Part shown: piece after piece, positions 34,878 to 45,882 of the stretch | How positions within the stretch are numbered: position 1 is the stretch's first letter | Layout of the letters: every line of letters begins with the position of its first letter | DNA from: Diadema setosum | Lineage: Eukaryota; Echinodermata; Echinoidea; Diadematoida; Diadematidae | Length of the DNA: 64,000 nucleotides | Reading direction: 5' to 3' | Assembly: GCA_033980235.1 (NCBI GenBank) | Contig: CM067072.1 | Span: 19,471,047 to 19,535,046, forward strand | Translations under genes and position numbers: made by a program | Notes under the pieces: model-generated | Databases searched by the model: none | Told to the model about the DNA's origin: nothing | Seen by the model: only the letters and a program-made list of their open reading frames with translations

Positions 34878-37861
34878 CCCATATTGGGCCAACGCACTTG
34901 TGTAAACAAACATCGCAGTGGCCCAGCACCATTTGCACACACACGCCGACAGGCAGACAACTCTCCAAACAATTGCTCTTCATTAGAAAGCAATGAACAA
35001 AACATTGACAAGTTATATATCATTTGAAAGAGGATAAAATTCTCTTTAAAATGTTATATAACATGCTGCCATTCAATGCACAGTGCAGCCATAGTACTCA
35101 GCAGAAGTGAAGTACAGTCATCCAAAAGTTACGAAATCAATTTGTTTGTTTGCTTTCATGGATGGATTAAAAATAGCAAATGTAATTTTTAACCCTAACT
35201 AGGCCGGGGGGCCCGGGTGCACTGTTCCGAAGTTGTGCATAAATATATACATGCATGTCAGACCAAAAATTGCTCAAAAATGTGAATTCGTGTACAATTT
35301 CAATGGAAACTGTGCTTACAGGCAAATTTCATAAAAGCATGATTATTTTGGGGTTTTATTGAATATGTAGTAGCTCAACATTTGTCTACAAGTATCTATT
35401 ATGATAATGCATGAAGAGGATATGCATGCAGTGCATATTTTTTTTGTTGCAGTTGTAATATACAGTGTGTTATGCAGTGTGCATACTGCTGTAGGTTTTT
35501 TCTAACACACACATACACAGTTACAAGTGTACATAGCTTTTCAACATCTACGGTAGATGGTTGCTTACAGGCATTGCAGGCTAGACGTACCCTGGATGCC
35601 CAGGTCACTTCCTGTCTGCAATGTCATGTGATGTCTGGTTTTTATGCAAATGAGGTAATAATGAATAATTATCTTTATGACAGCCAATCATTTTAAGTTA
35701 CGTAATATATGCAATATTCTTTAGCCAATCAAAATAGTTTTGCCTTTGTGGCCATTGAGAACTTGCAGGGTAAGTTTGCAGGCCCAAAAATTTAGGCAGT
35801 CCTGCTGCAACTTTCAAAGAGTCACGTACTCGGTCTACGGTCTACGTAGACCCCGAGTTGTTTTCCTGCACAGTCACCTTTATACTGTTGATTCTGATAG
35901 AATGTTTTTATATCATATGTATTTGGACTGAGCATCATTTTGGATAATAATTCCTACCCCCCCGGGAAAAGCAGGCACTCCAGTGATGTTAGATTTGTAC
36001 CACTAGAATCTACCAAGGTTTTTATCGGTCATGCCATCGGCCTAGCCTAGGCGCTGCATATTAGTAGACGTCTACTTCTCATTGGACATTGACATACAGC
36101 AGCTGTGTATCACCCCGTGGCGTGGGGAGCTTCCTCGCACTGGTCCCTTCTTGGTTTCCAGCCGTTTTGTTAGACGATGCCGGCACCCTCCTAGTTTCAT
36201 CGTCAGCCGCGCCGCCAGGGTTTCCTTCCAGGCTATGGACGGTTTCTAGCACCTGTATACTGTCGGATTTTAACTGTCAACGGACTATTACCGACATACC
36301 GACTACCGTGCTACACAAGGCTAGTGCTGGACTATCCTAGAAGGTAGCTTTATATCATACTTGGTATTACTATTAGGTTCTAGACCAGATTTATACCTGG
36401 TACAACGATGTACTTACTAATGCGTTACAATCAATGTTTGTAAACAGCGGCGGCCTCCCGCTATAGAAACAGTGCCTGTAGCTAACTGATTACTTACAGT
36501 AACTTATATATTTTATACAGTCCCTGCTGGTTAACATACGTACTGTAGGGCCTACTCTCTTCTTAACGTTACAGTCTGTAACACCTTGCAATTGCATAGG
36601 CCTATACAGAGTAGGCTATCTAGTCTACACCGTTTAGCCTCATACTCATTTGTCGGCCATATTGGCATTGATGTACGTTAATGTTTACAGTTTAAGCGGC
36701 GGCCTTCCGCTATACAAACAGCTCTGGTCTGTATAGACACGCTGTGTTTTCGCTGGATTTATTTTGATGACTGATGCCTCATAAATAAAAACGGTTTAAG
36801 CCAGAGATTTTGAATAGTAATACCGATCATTTCCAAAGCCCTTTTTGTGTTGTGTAACCTTAGTGTTAAGCCTACCTGTGAATCCCGTGATCAAAAGTGT
36901 GGGGGTGAATGGGCATGTGGAGTCATTGGATTTTTAGTTGTTTCTATTTTTGAGCTGCACTGAGAAAACATATTCATGTGAATTGTGTGTGTGTGTGAAT
37001 TTATTGAAGTCAGTGATCAATATTTTTGGTTACGTTCCATCTGACATCACACACTCATTTAATACTCTAGGTATCTCATAGTAGCATACATCGAAATACA
37101 ACAGCACCAAACCCACTCAATCATTACATCATATCGATCCCCACAAATAAAATCAATGAATAACATATTTTCTTGTTCAAATTTCATCGAATAAACAGTG
37201 AAAAACATAAAGTCTAAAAAACAAAGAAATACATAAGAAATTTAAAAAACAGTAAAATACTTGAAGATTTTTTTTTTTTGATGGCATTGCTAAGGACACT
37301 AAACAGTATATTTACACAAAAAATGTGCCTGTTTTGAGCTTTATTTAGTGATTTATACCAAACTGTCTGATTTCTTGCATCATTACGCATGAATTAGCAT
37401 AATTTAGCCTAAATGATAATTTAAAAAAAATTAACTTCATGGTACTTTAGATTACATCATAGGCAATGTGTGTGCCAATTTTCATTGCGATCGCGCTGTT
37501 GACGGCCGAGATCTGGGGAGGGGGCCTGGGAGGCACCTTTTTTGAGTCCTCACGTAAAATCAAGGGGTGCGACTTTTTGTCTGTTTTGTGATGCACGGTC
37601 ACATATAAATATCATGACCATTGATACAATAATTGCAGATTTATGTTTATGTCTATGACGATGAAGTCATTGCGAGTGCACGGGAAATCGATAGTACAAT
37701 GTGTGAATCCTAGACCCCGTTTACAGTGTGAGGTTAGAAGGTGAAAGAGCTTTGGAATTATGTTGTTTATATGTCATTTCATTCACTACGGGTTATTCCG
37801 TATATGGCCCCTGTGGCGTTCAAACGAACTACAGAATATCCCGTAGGTGGCCCGATATGGG
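34878..37861. mobile_element. 2.98-kb piggyBac-like element, TTAA-flanked
   Basis: TTAA at 34874-34877 followed by CCCATATTGGGCCA; the inverse TGGCCCGATATGGG is followed by TTAA at 37862-37865. TTAA target duplication and terminal repeats starting CCC are defining features of piggyBac. No open frame of transposase length (about 550-600 residues) exists inside, so this copy is non-autonomous. It contains an end fragment of the GTGACC foldback family near 37540-37610. Confidence 0.7.
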
Positions 37862-38004
37862 TTAACAACAAATAAAGAGGGGGCATGCCCGGTGCACCCC
37901 CTTATAGATCCGCCACTGTGTATTTGCACCGCTCAGCTTCAAAAATCAACTGCACGAAAGTATCAACATTATACAGTAGCTACTAATGAAATTTTCAACA
38001 TGTA

Positions 38005-38238
38005 CTGCATAAGCCATACATATATAGTGAGTCTAATTTTTCTTGAAATGGGACTTACTGACAATTTCACAAATGATTATTATTGTGATTGTGGAGAACT
38101 GTGCTGAACAGAGAAATATATGCGTGTATGTCACATTCATGACAGGATCAGTCATCATTTTTGCATATTTTTAAAGTCCCAAATAAGCACCTGACACACA
38201 AAATTTGTGAAAACAAAAACCTAGCGAAGTATGTACAG
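38005..38238. mobile_element. TA-flanked MITE, diverged member of the TTTTCGCG family
   Basis: Left TACTGCATAAGCCATACATA and right GCGAAGTATGTACAGTA resemble the ends of 61301-61520. The interiors also match (CTGAACAGAGAAAT.TAT, GTCACATTCAT, TCAGTCATCATT, AGCACCTGAC). Confidence 0.6.
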
Positions 38239-38743
38239 TAGTGTACAGTAATCAATCCTACCACAGAAACCATGTTACAAGCAATTTGGAAAATTGACAT
38301 ATGTGCACTGCTCTGTCAAAATGAGTGACGAGTTGCACCAGGAATTTCCATGTATTGGGCCCAAAAAAAAAAAAAGATGGAAAAGCACTCCCAGGGTCAC
38401 ATTTTTTTGCACTCGTTTGGGGTAACATGCAGTTACAAAATCAGACATGGCTTTGTAACAGTATGCTCAGACATTGCAAATTTTCTCTCAAAAGTTGCGC
38501 GAGGTTTGAAAAAAAAAAAAAAGTCAAGAAGTCTCATTATGAAGCCTTCTTGTGATGCAGAATTATTGCGTGAAACATCACCTGACCCTTGTCAAAATGA
38601 CTGCTCTACGGTGAACTAATGGAAGGCAAGCACTCTCAAGGAGGTCAGAGGAAGCGCTACGAGGACACACTGAAAGCATTCATGAAATGCTGTAGCATCA
38701 ACCAAGGTTAACTGTACCTAAAATAAATCTAAACAAGGAAAAG

Positions 38744-39502
38744 CAGAAATTACGCGGTGCGTAATATATGTCCCCGCCGGCAGTAGCATTTTGTAGCAAA
38801 ATGTACAATATAGCTAAAAAACCAAGGTCAAAGGTCAAGGAAGTCAAATGTCAAAATTCTGTGTAGAAGTTTTGAAGCCCTCACCTAGTGCCATCACATA
38901 AAGCAAACAGAATCGAAATCGGGTTAGAAATGGCAAAGGAGTAGCATTTTGTAGCCAATGTACAATATAGGTCAAAAATTAAGGTCAAAGGTCAAAGAAG
39001 TCAAAGGTCAAAATTCTGTGTAGAATTTTAGAAGTTTTGAAGCCCTCACCTAGTGCCATCACATAAAGCAAACGGAATCGAAATCGGGTTAGAAATGGCG
39101 AAGGAGTAGCATTTTGTAGCAAAATGTACAATACAGGTCAAAAATCAAGGTCAAAGGTCAAAGAAGTCAAAATTCTGTGTAGAAGTTTTGAAGCCCTCAC
39201 CTAGTGCCATCACATAAAGCAAACGGAATTGAAATCGGGTTAGAAATGGCAAAAGAGTAGCATTTTGTAGCAAAATGTACAATATAGGTCAAAAATCAAG
39301 GTCAAAATTCTGTGTAGAAGTTTTGAAGCCCTCACCTAGTGCCATCACATAAAGCAAACGGAATCGAAATCGGGTTAGAAATGGCGAAGAAGTAGCATTT
39401 TGTAGCATTTTGATCACACACGGATGCACGCACACACGGACACACACACGTACGGAGCCCGTTTCATAGTCCCCTGCTCGAACTCGTTCGGCGGGGACAA
39501 TT
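38744..39502. mobile_element. Helentron-like element with AGGTCA tandem core (copy 1)
   Basis: 5' GCAGAAATTACGCGGTGCGT carries a 7-bp stem (ATTACGC/GCGTAAT), then TATGTCCCCGCCGG. Four to five core units of about 140-170 bp contain CAAGGTCAAAGGTCAA and GCCCTCACCTAGTGCCATCA. The tail is a CACACGGA-type microsatellite (39417-39453), then the 3' hairpin GTCCCCTGCTCG..CGTTCGGCGGGGAC. Confidence 0.7.
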
Positions 39503-39589
39503 AAACGATTGGACTTGTGCTCTTTTCTGCTGAAGAGGTAGCAATGCACAGGATCTTGATCGTCACCATGCATTTTCAAGAACAACCAA

Positions 39590-39880
39590 TTTTTACATTA
39601 GGATCTTGATCTTCACAAGGCATTTTCAGGAACAAGATGAAAATGTAAAATTGGTCCCCCAATTTGACCTCCCCGGTTTTACACAACTAGATTTTTCAGA
39701 TTCCTTAATTTGGGGCTATGGGGTCCCTCTGTTGCCCTAAGTGGGGCATGGTGTCCATTTGTACAACTATATATCCTAGTGATAACACCTGCAGAGTTTG
39801 GAGAAAATTTGACTGTGCAGTTTCCAAAATAATACAAAGATATGAAAATCAAGCCTAAATTAGGACCATACTTCCATTAC
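39590..39880. repeat. GAGACCC-family fragment
   Basis: Blocks TTCAGGAACAAGATGAAAAT, GGTCCCCCAATTTG and GGGGCATGGTGTCCATTTGT are typical of the family interior; it abuts the CHD module 1 exon. Neither end is preserved. Confidence 0.45.
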
Positions 39881-39901
39881 ATCTCTCTGAAGACCACTCA
39901 C

Positions 39902-40089
39902 CTTCTGTAAATGGATTGAATTCCTGGCCCAAACTGGTGAGAGCATTCCCTAATTGGTTTTCAGTCACAACCCAAACTGGAGTCCTGTGTCCCTGGTTAC
40001 CAATGGTGCAGTGATTTGGCTTGCCTTGTTGTTGCTGCGTTTCATGACCACATGAGATGTTCTCCTTTGAGTTGGACTGGGGTAACATC
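39902..40089 (-). CDS. Exon: CHD module 1, second half (second disulphide, VWVVTENQLGNA)
   Basis: The 188-nt phase 2-1 exon completes the module. It supplies the third and fourth cysteines (ENISCGHE and PNHCTIG), then VWVVTENQLGNALTS and a QEFNPFTEG linker. Vertebrate gp130 has a closely parallel segment, VWVEAENALGKVTS, followed by a D-P linker into the next module (recalled family knowledge). A Q-rich loop (TQQQQG) separates the cysteines. Acceptor is ttttgttttgaag|GATG, donor GAAG|gtgagt. Confidence 0.82.
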
Positions 40090-41807
40090 CTTCAAAACAA
40101 AATAAAACAAAGAAACACAAATGCACCACAAATGAATCACAGGCACTATGGCTACCTTCTCACCACAGCCATAAACACCAAAGCTTGCTTCTGTGACAGG
40201 AAGGTGGGAAAGATATGGAGTAGACTCTCAAAGAAGCTTCTGTAGGGCCCTTCACAAACACAGTCTAGGCTATACACCACAATAAAAAAGAAAAAAAAAT
40301 AAATTTAATTTCAACCATTCATACATGGCTAGAAAACTTATTCAGATGCATGTGAAGCATTTATGATTTCTAAAGTTGTGTCCTGGTTTAAATAAAAGGT
40401 TTCTACATACGTGTAGTGTGTGAGAATGGCATGTTCACACACACTGCACAATATTACTGAGGTTTTTCTTCTTTTTTTAAAACTAAGATCTCATCACCAC
40501 TGCACTGCCGCACATTGCTTTATCAGTAACATTTACTCACAGCTGATTCTTATAACTTTTGAAAATTGATTTGTGCAACCCAATGCAATGTTAACTCTTG
40601 TGTGGGCAATACAAAGTAATCAGTAACTCTTGCAATAAGCACTGCCATGCAATAATTAGCCCTGGCTGACTTTTTTGAAACTCTTGCAATAATCTGCCAT
40701 GTGCAGCATGTGTGAACATCATGCAAAGAACATAATGCCACTCGTCACACTGGATCCACAAACTCGGTTGCCTGGGGTCACGCTTCAGTCATTGTTCAGG
40801 CATGTGCAGTCTAGGGCTTCAATGTGCTTGAAGCCCAAGAGCAAGTTCAAGTACAGGTTTCCCTTTTGGGTTAGGCCTAGGTAGGCTATGAAGATCTTAC
40901 AAGCCATTACCTTCAAGAGTCAAATAACAGAAATTCTTACATTGGGGACTGCGTGTTTCCCCCATTCTGCAGTCTGTACCCCTTCCCAGCATCACAGGTC
41001 CAACAAGAATATTTGACTAGCCCTCAATTTCAAGGTTCACATCCTCGGGCATGTCATCTGATGATTACAAGCCACCAAGACCCATACAGCAAAGCAAGCA
41101 GAGGGCAATCCCAAGCCCCCAAGGTCTGGCTTCAGTGAAAGAGGGCAATGCCTGGCTAGCAGGCGTATCTCACACGTGAGTGTTGCAAGTAAAATCTTTA
41201 CCTGCATCGTCCTACATGTTTCTTCATCCTTGTGGAAGATATCCCCCCTGAGTGTCAGTGCGGCTTTCAAACATCTCAACACACAATTGATATCATTTGT
41301 GCCCTCGAACTACAGGAGAAGAGTCAAGACAAAGCTATTGACAAAGTCTCCTATCCTGCAATGTGGCAATCCTTGGTTGATTTGGATGTCGGATGTCTGG
41401 AGGACTTCACTGCCATGGTCTGCTCCCTTCATGATGGCATGGTGGGTAGGGTATGCCATCAAAATGCCCTCGCAGACCCCCTTACAACCACTGGAGGTCT
41501 CGAGCAAAGATGCACCTTGGCGCAAACCAGCCTCATGCTATACAAGGCTGTCATGTTAAACAAAATTCCATCCGACTTGCCTTCCATGAACATGCGCTAC
41601 GGCCTTGATGGTAAACTATTCAAACTTGCAGCATGCTTCTGTGGAAAGACAAGGAACTTTAACCTTCTCGGTGTCTATGAGTTGCAGCATGCCGCCGACT
41701 TTGCTTTTGCATGGATAGAGAAATACACATTACAAGACAAATTTTGCTTCAATAAAATGCATAATAATATACCTACACAATATTACCAATGTGTAATTTG
41801 TACTTAC
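40090..41807. other. Intron inside CHD module 1
   Basis: Apart from the reverse-transcriptase relic (41166-41720), nothing recognisable; 40090-41160 has no supported feature. Confidence 0.55.
41166..41720 (+). pseudogene. Non-LTR retrotransposon reverse-transcriptase relic
   Basis: The plus strand encodes VASKIFTCIVLHV, then in a shifted frame PPECQCGFQTSQHTIDIICA, LELQEKSQDKA, FTAMVCSLHDGMVGRV, MNMRYGLDGKLFKL and VYELQHAADFAFA. These follow the order of LINE reverse transcriptases (PE.QCGFR...T.D.I...RQLQEK, F..MVR.FHDGM.A.V, IRY..DG.LF.L, and the F-A-D-D box). The catalytic box has decayed to H-A-A-D, the segment equivalent to FVDLTKAFD is missing, and at least one frameshift is present. 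Dead fragment, opposite in strand to the host gene. Confidence 0.6.
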
Positions 41808-41928
41808 CTCTGATAGTAAAGTGTATCTTTTGTGTTTAAATTGGTTTTTCTGCCATCTTCCCAGCTGCATGTAAACGTATCGATGTTCGTTGACCAGCAT
41901 GTCAGGTTTGTCACTGCAAGTGGTTTAT
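41808..41928 (-). CDS. Exon: CHD module 1, first half (C-x9-C-x-W)
   Basis: This 121-nt exon enters in phase 1 and leaves in phase 2. It encodes KPLAVTNLTC followed by W, seven further residues and TCSWEDGRKTN. The two cysteines are nine residues apart and the second is followed by x-W, the hallmark of the N-terminal fibronectin module of class I cytokine receptors. The following EDGR resembles the WDGGRETH turn of vertebrate gp130. Acceptor is ttgacattgtag|AT, donor CAGAG|gtaagt. No other FN3 family carries this disulphide pair, so this exon is the strongest single piece of evidence for the receptor class. Confidence 0.85.
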
Positions 41929-42840
41929 CTACAATGTCAAACACATTACAAAAACAACATTTATATTGGTGTACAATGTCATCAAGCATCAGAATGAATC
42001 AGTTGCAGAGTAGTTTGATGTTGACCAGCTTGTTATATAATTGAGGTTTCTGCACATATGTACTGTTCCCAATGTTGATGGAACAGACATATCTCCACAC
42101 TGAAGTATGGGTGCCGGTAGGGGGTTCCTGTTTCCTTTGTCTCTTTGGTACAGTCTATATGTTTTTGTACAATGGCATATCAATTTTGATAAGCTGTTTT
42201 TTGGTTTTGGATTGTAAATTGTCTCGGATATATATGATTAAAGAAGATCTAAAAATATATAGTGTGCGTATATAGCAGTGTGCATATATAGCAGCTGCGC
42301 TACAGCGATGTGATGTAAAGTGCCGTGAAACGACTTACAGCTTGTACCCGTAAGAGCACTATACAATTATTGTATTTTAAATTGTACTGTGTGGAAATTG
42401 GTGGAAAACTCATTGAAAGATTATTGAGCTCCTTGTGGCACTCTCATCTTTGCATTTACTAGCCAACACACAACTTTTAAAGGGAATTGGGTCCTTCTTA
42501 TTTCTAACCTTCACAGATTCCTCATACTTTGAGTTTGTAATGAAACATACACTTCTTGTCACCTTTACATTTACTAGAGGGGCAATCCCAGCATTGTGGG
42601 CCTTACATTCAGAGAGTTTTTTTTTTTTTTGTGACTTTGTGCTCTTATTTCAACAACTCAGCATGATCATGATCATTTGGAATCCATTCATACTTTATTC
42701 TAACCTGGTCATCCTGAAGTGTTAACAGTCCAAGTTTTGATTAGTAAAATATCATTCGGTAGATACTAACAAGATGCTATTTGTGACGGACATTACATTT
42801 TTTGGGACATGATCATTTACCTCCATGGGGACATGTTGAA

Positions 42841-43853
42841 CTAGATATATCGCTACGGCGACTGATATGCCTCCGCCATAATGCATGGTTCTCCTAATAT
42901 AGTATAGTACAATGTCTTGACAATGTCTTGACAATGTGTGATGACAGTTTCACACAATTGGCAAAATATTGAAATGACAGGTTTGACACAAATGTGCTGA
43001 ATGTTCACTTTCCTAGAACTAGGTTCAATTGGATGAATGATTAAAATGTCAGAGAGCAGGTATTTGGGGAACTGATGATTTTTACTTGACTTTTGACCCT
43101 TTTATAAGTTTATGCATTGAGTAATTTTTAAGGTATTGAGAAAAAGTATAATTTCAGTATCAAATGGGAAAATAGCATTATCTAAACCTTTCATTTGACC
43201 TTTGACCTCACAGTTCCACAGAGAATCACTGTAAGGTAGAACATGCATAAATATGTAAGTTTCATGATACCTTGAGTTACTTTCGAGATATGGAGGAAAA
43301 AGTGCAATTTAGCACTTTCACTTGACCTTTTACCTTTTGACCTTTGACCTTTTGGCAATTCCCCAAAAATATATATTGGGTAATACATGCCATACATCAA
43401 GTTAAAAAAAAAAACAACCCTTCAGGCATATTGCATTTTAAAGAAAGTAGTGCTATTTTGAGGAGTTGACCTTGACCTTTGACCCCCTTGACCTTTGACC
43501 CATGACCCCCAACTTCCCTAGATAATCACTGCCCGTCGGTACAAGCATATATACTAAGTTCCATGAAGATACCTTGAACCATTTGCGAGATATGGAGAAA
43601 AACATGAAATTTCAATTTTTTTTTCCACAAAATAACCTGTGACCTTTGACCTTTGACCCTAAAATCCACACAAAGTATTATCCCCCAAGGATATACCCTC
43701 ATACCAAGTTTGATGTAAAACCACCACACGGTTCTTGAGATATCGACAAAAACAAAACGGGACGGACGGACGTACGGACGTACGGACGGACGGACGGACG
43801 GACGACCCGAAAACATAATGCCTCCGGCCACTTCATTGCGGAGGCATAAAAAT
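42841..43853. mobile_element. Helentron-like element, GCCTCCGCC family (copy 2)
   Basis: 5' CTAGATATATCGCTACGGCG and ATGCCTCCGCCATAATGCAT; core with TTTGACCTTTGACC-type motifs; (ACGG)n tract at 43760-43802; 3' ATGCCTCCGGCCACTTCATT then GCGGAGGCATAAAAA. Same layout as 25038-26383. Confidence 0.7.
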
Positions 43854-44427
43854 TTATGAATTGGAGCATTAAGTAAAAGAAATTTTCTTCTGAAATTAGT
43901 GTTCAGGTCCAGTTTAAGCAGTAAATTGATAATTGTGTACAACAGATTCAGCATTTACTCTATAGGTTTACAAATGTAGCATTACTGGTAGTACACTTTT
44001 AGCATTACAGCCATTACAACTTTGTCCACTTTTTAAAGTCCCGATATTCTACTTCAACACAGTTGTTATCAAAGACAAGGCTAATGTTAGTGGGGTTTTT
44101 TTGTCCTTTCTTTACCATAAACTATCTTAAAATCAATTCTGAAATGTTCATGAATATGGAATGACAGCCAAAGATTGTGTATTAAAAAAAAAGGCAAAAA
44201 TATTACCCCAAAATGGGTTTTTGAAGAAAAGAATGCGTAAATGTACTTCAGTTGTATCCAAATACCACTGAAATTAAAGAACTTGACAAGTTCTAGCATT
44301 TGATATCAAAATCCTACCTTTGCAACTGATTGACAAATTGCCCTACAACGATGTAAATAAGCACTGAATTGATCAGTGTTTTAGCAGTAGCCATGATAAA
44401 AAAAAATCATGGGCGTACATACTCGAG

Positions 44428-44492
44428 CAGGATTCAAACCTACGACCTCCTGATCACCGGACAGGCGTCATCTCCACTAGACCACCGAGCTT
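44428..44492 (-). repeat. tRNA-like segment (pol III A and B boxes), minus strand
   Basis: On the minus strand TGGTCTAGTGG (A box) is followed by GGTTTGAATCC (B box) at tRNA spacing. Part of the inverted SINE copy; no complete cloverleaf. Confidence 0.65.
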
Positions 44493-44672
44493 TCGCCCGA
44501 CAGCAAGTGTTGGTTCTAATCCTTATACTAGTAGCATGGAACGGGTACTGCATAATTATTCAATTTCATAAAATTCTTCCATCGAGAATTCCGTTGAATC
44601 CTGCTCGAGTATGTACGCCCATGATTTTTTTTATCATGGCTACTACTAAAACACTGATCAATTCAGTGCTTA

Positions 44673-44866
44673 CTGTACGAGCTGAAATTTTCGCGTACAG
44701 ATATTTTCGCGAATTGCTACTAGGAGAACATTTTCACGTGTTGTTAATTTTGCGGTTGCGAGGTCTAACTGTGCTTATCTGTTCGCACATTGTTATTTTC
44801 GCGGTTCAAAGGCGATTCGCGAAATTCGCGAAAATAAAACCACCGCGAAAATTTCAGCTCGTACAG
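44673..44866. mobile_element. 194-bp TA-flanked MITE nested in the SINE array
   Basis: CTGTACGAGCTGAAATTTTC and its inverse GAAAATTTCAGCTCGTACAG bound the element; TA at 44671-44672 and 44867-44868. It splits CAGTGCTTA / TTTACGTTGATG, which is continuous at 45135-45150 and 45416-45432 in sister copies. Confidence 0.85.
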
Positions 44867-45008
44867 TATTTACGTTGATGTAGGGCAATTTGTCAATCAG
44901 TTGCAATGAAAACATCTCGATGGAAGAATTTCATGAATTTGAATAATTACGCAGTACCCGTTGCATGCTACTAGTATAAGGATTAGAACCAACACTTGCT
45001 GTCGGGCG

Positions 45009-45075
45009 AAAGCTCGGTGGTCTAGTTGAGATGACGCCTGTCCGGTGATCAGGAGGTCGTAGGTTTGAATCCTGC
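45009..45075 (+). repeat. tRNA-like segment of SINE copy 2
   Basis: TGGTCTAGTTG (A box, one change) and GGTTTGAATCC (B box); the T-arm stem GTAGG/CCTGC pairs. Not a functional tRNA: the anticodon arm has a mismatch and the acceptor stem is poor. Confidence 0.65.
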
Positions 45076-45281
45076 TCGAGTATGTATGCCCATGATTTTT
45101 TTTATCATGGCTACTACTAAAACACTGATCACTTCAGTGCTTATTTACGTCGATGTAGGGCAATTTGTCAATCAGTTGCAATGAAAACATCTCGACGGAA
45201 GAATTTCTTGAATTTGAATAATTACGCAGTACCCGTTGCATGCTACTAATATGAGGATTAGAACCAACACTTGCTGTCGGG

Positions 45282-45350
45282 TGAAAGCTTGGTGGTCTAG
45301 TGGAGATGACGCCTGTCCGGTGATCAGGAGGTCATAGGTTCGAATCCTGC
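45282..45350 (+). repeat. tRNA-like segment of SINE copy 3
   Basis: TGGTCTAGTGG (A box) and GGTTCGAATCC (B box, perfect). Best preserved promoter of the three copies. Confidence 0.68.
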
Positions 45351-45572
45351 TCGAGTATGTACGCCCATGATTTTTTTTTTTTAATCATGGCTACTACTAA
45401 AACACTGATGAATTCAGTGCTTATTTACGTTGATGTAGGGCAACTTGTCAATCAGCTGCAATGAAAACATCTCGACGGAAGAATTTCATGAATTTAAAAA
45501 ATCCTACCTGTAGCTCAAATGTGCTTGAAAGTATTGCAGATTTATGATTTTTTAGAAGTAACACTTTTCATG

Positions 45573-45655
45573 GAATTGCCCTAAGGAAATAATATCCTTA
45601 GCATCCTAAGGAAATAATATCCTCAGCGTCCTTAGGAAATAATACCCTTAGCATA
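45573..45655. repeat. Short tandem repeat, about 26-28 bp x 3
   Basis: Three copies of CTAAGGAAATAATATCCTTA-type units with small changes; each is itself a near-palindrome. Confidence 0.75.
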
Positions 45656-45882
45656 AACTGTGCAAACTGAATAAAAACTTTTCTATGTTGTGCTATGAAC
45701 CAATTTTCAATTCATACGACAGACTAGTTATGTAAAATAATCCAAAGACATGCTGAAAGCTTTGAAAACGACATAAGGACAAGCCTTTTATGAGACAACT
45801 GTATGAAACAGAGAATGTATCCTGCAGTGAATCTCAGCACTGTTATAATCCTGGAAAATTCTGTAAAAAGTGATATACTCAC

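Larger units (their letters stand above)
33951..39901. other. 5.95-kb intron between the two CHD modules
   Basis: Contains the second dispersed ACTGGTC repeat (34236-34375), a GT tract (34529-34560), the piggyBac-like element (34878-37861), a TA MITE (38005-38238), the AGGTCA tandem element (38744-39502) and a repeat fragment (39590-39870). 38240-38740 holds only short A tracts. Confidence 0.6.
44321..45497. mobile_element. tRNA-derived SINE array: one inverted and two direct copies plus a partial
   Basis: The unit contains GGGCAATTTGTCAATCAGTT, a tRNA-like segment, and a CATGATTTTTT tail. An inverted copy lies at 44321-44590, a short direct piece at about 44583-44670, direct copies at about 44870-45140 and 45141-45420 (period about 278 bp), and the start of another at 45420-45497. 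The tandem and inverted layout suggests local duplication after insertion. Confidence 0.7.
41929..45882. other. 3.95-kb intron between Ig and CHD exons
   Basis: Holds the second GCCTCCGCC element (42841-43853), the SINE array (44321-45497) with a nested MITE, and a short minisatellite (45573-45655). 41929-42840 and 43860-44320 show nothing beyond simple sequence. Confidence 0.6.

Noticed and set aside
38744..39502. CRISPR-like regular repeats
   Set aside because: Units are 140-170 bp without unique spacers, in an intron-bearing genome; they are transposon satellites.
44369..44878. 169-residue plus-strand frame
   Set aside because: Made from an inverted SINE copy and a MITE; no protein similarity.
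45009..45350. Functional tRNA genes
   Set aside because: A and B boxes are present, but the anticodon arm is mismatched, the acceptor stem is poor and the units are part of a longer repeated SINE.
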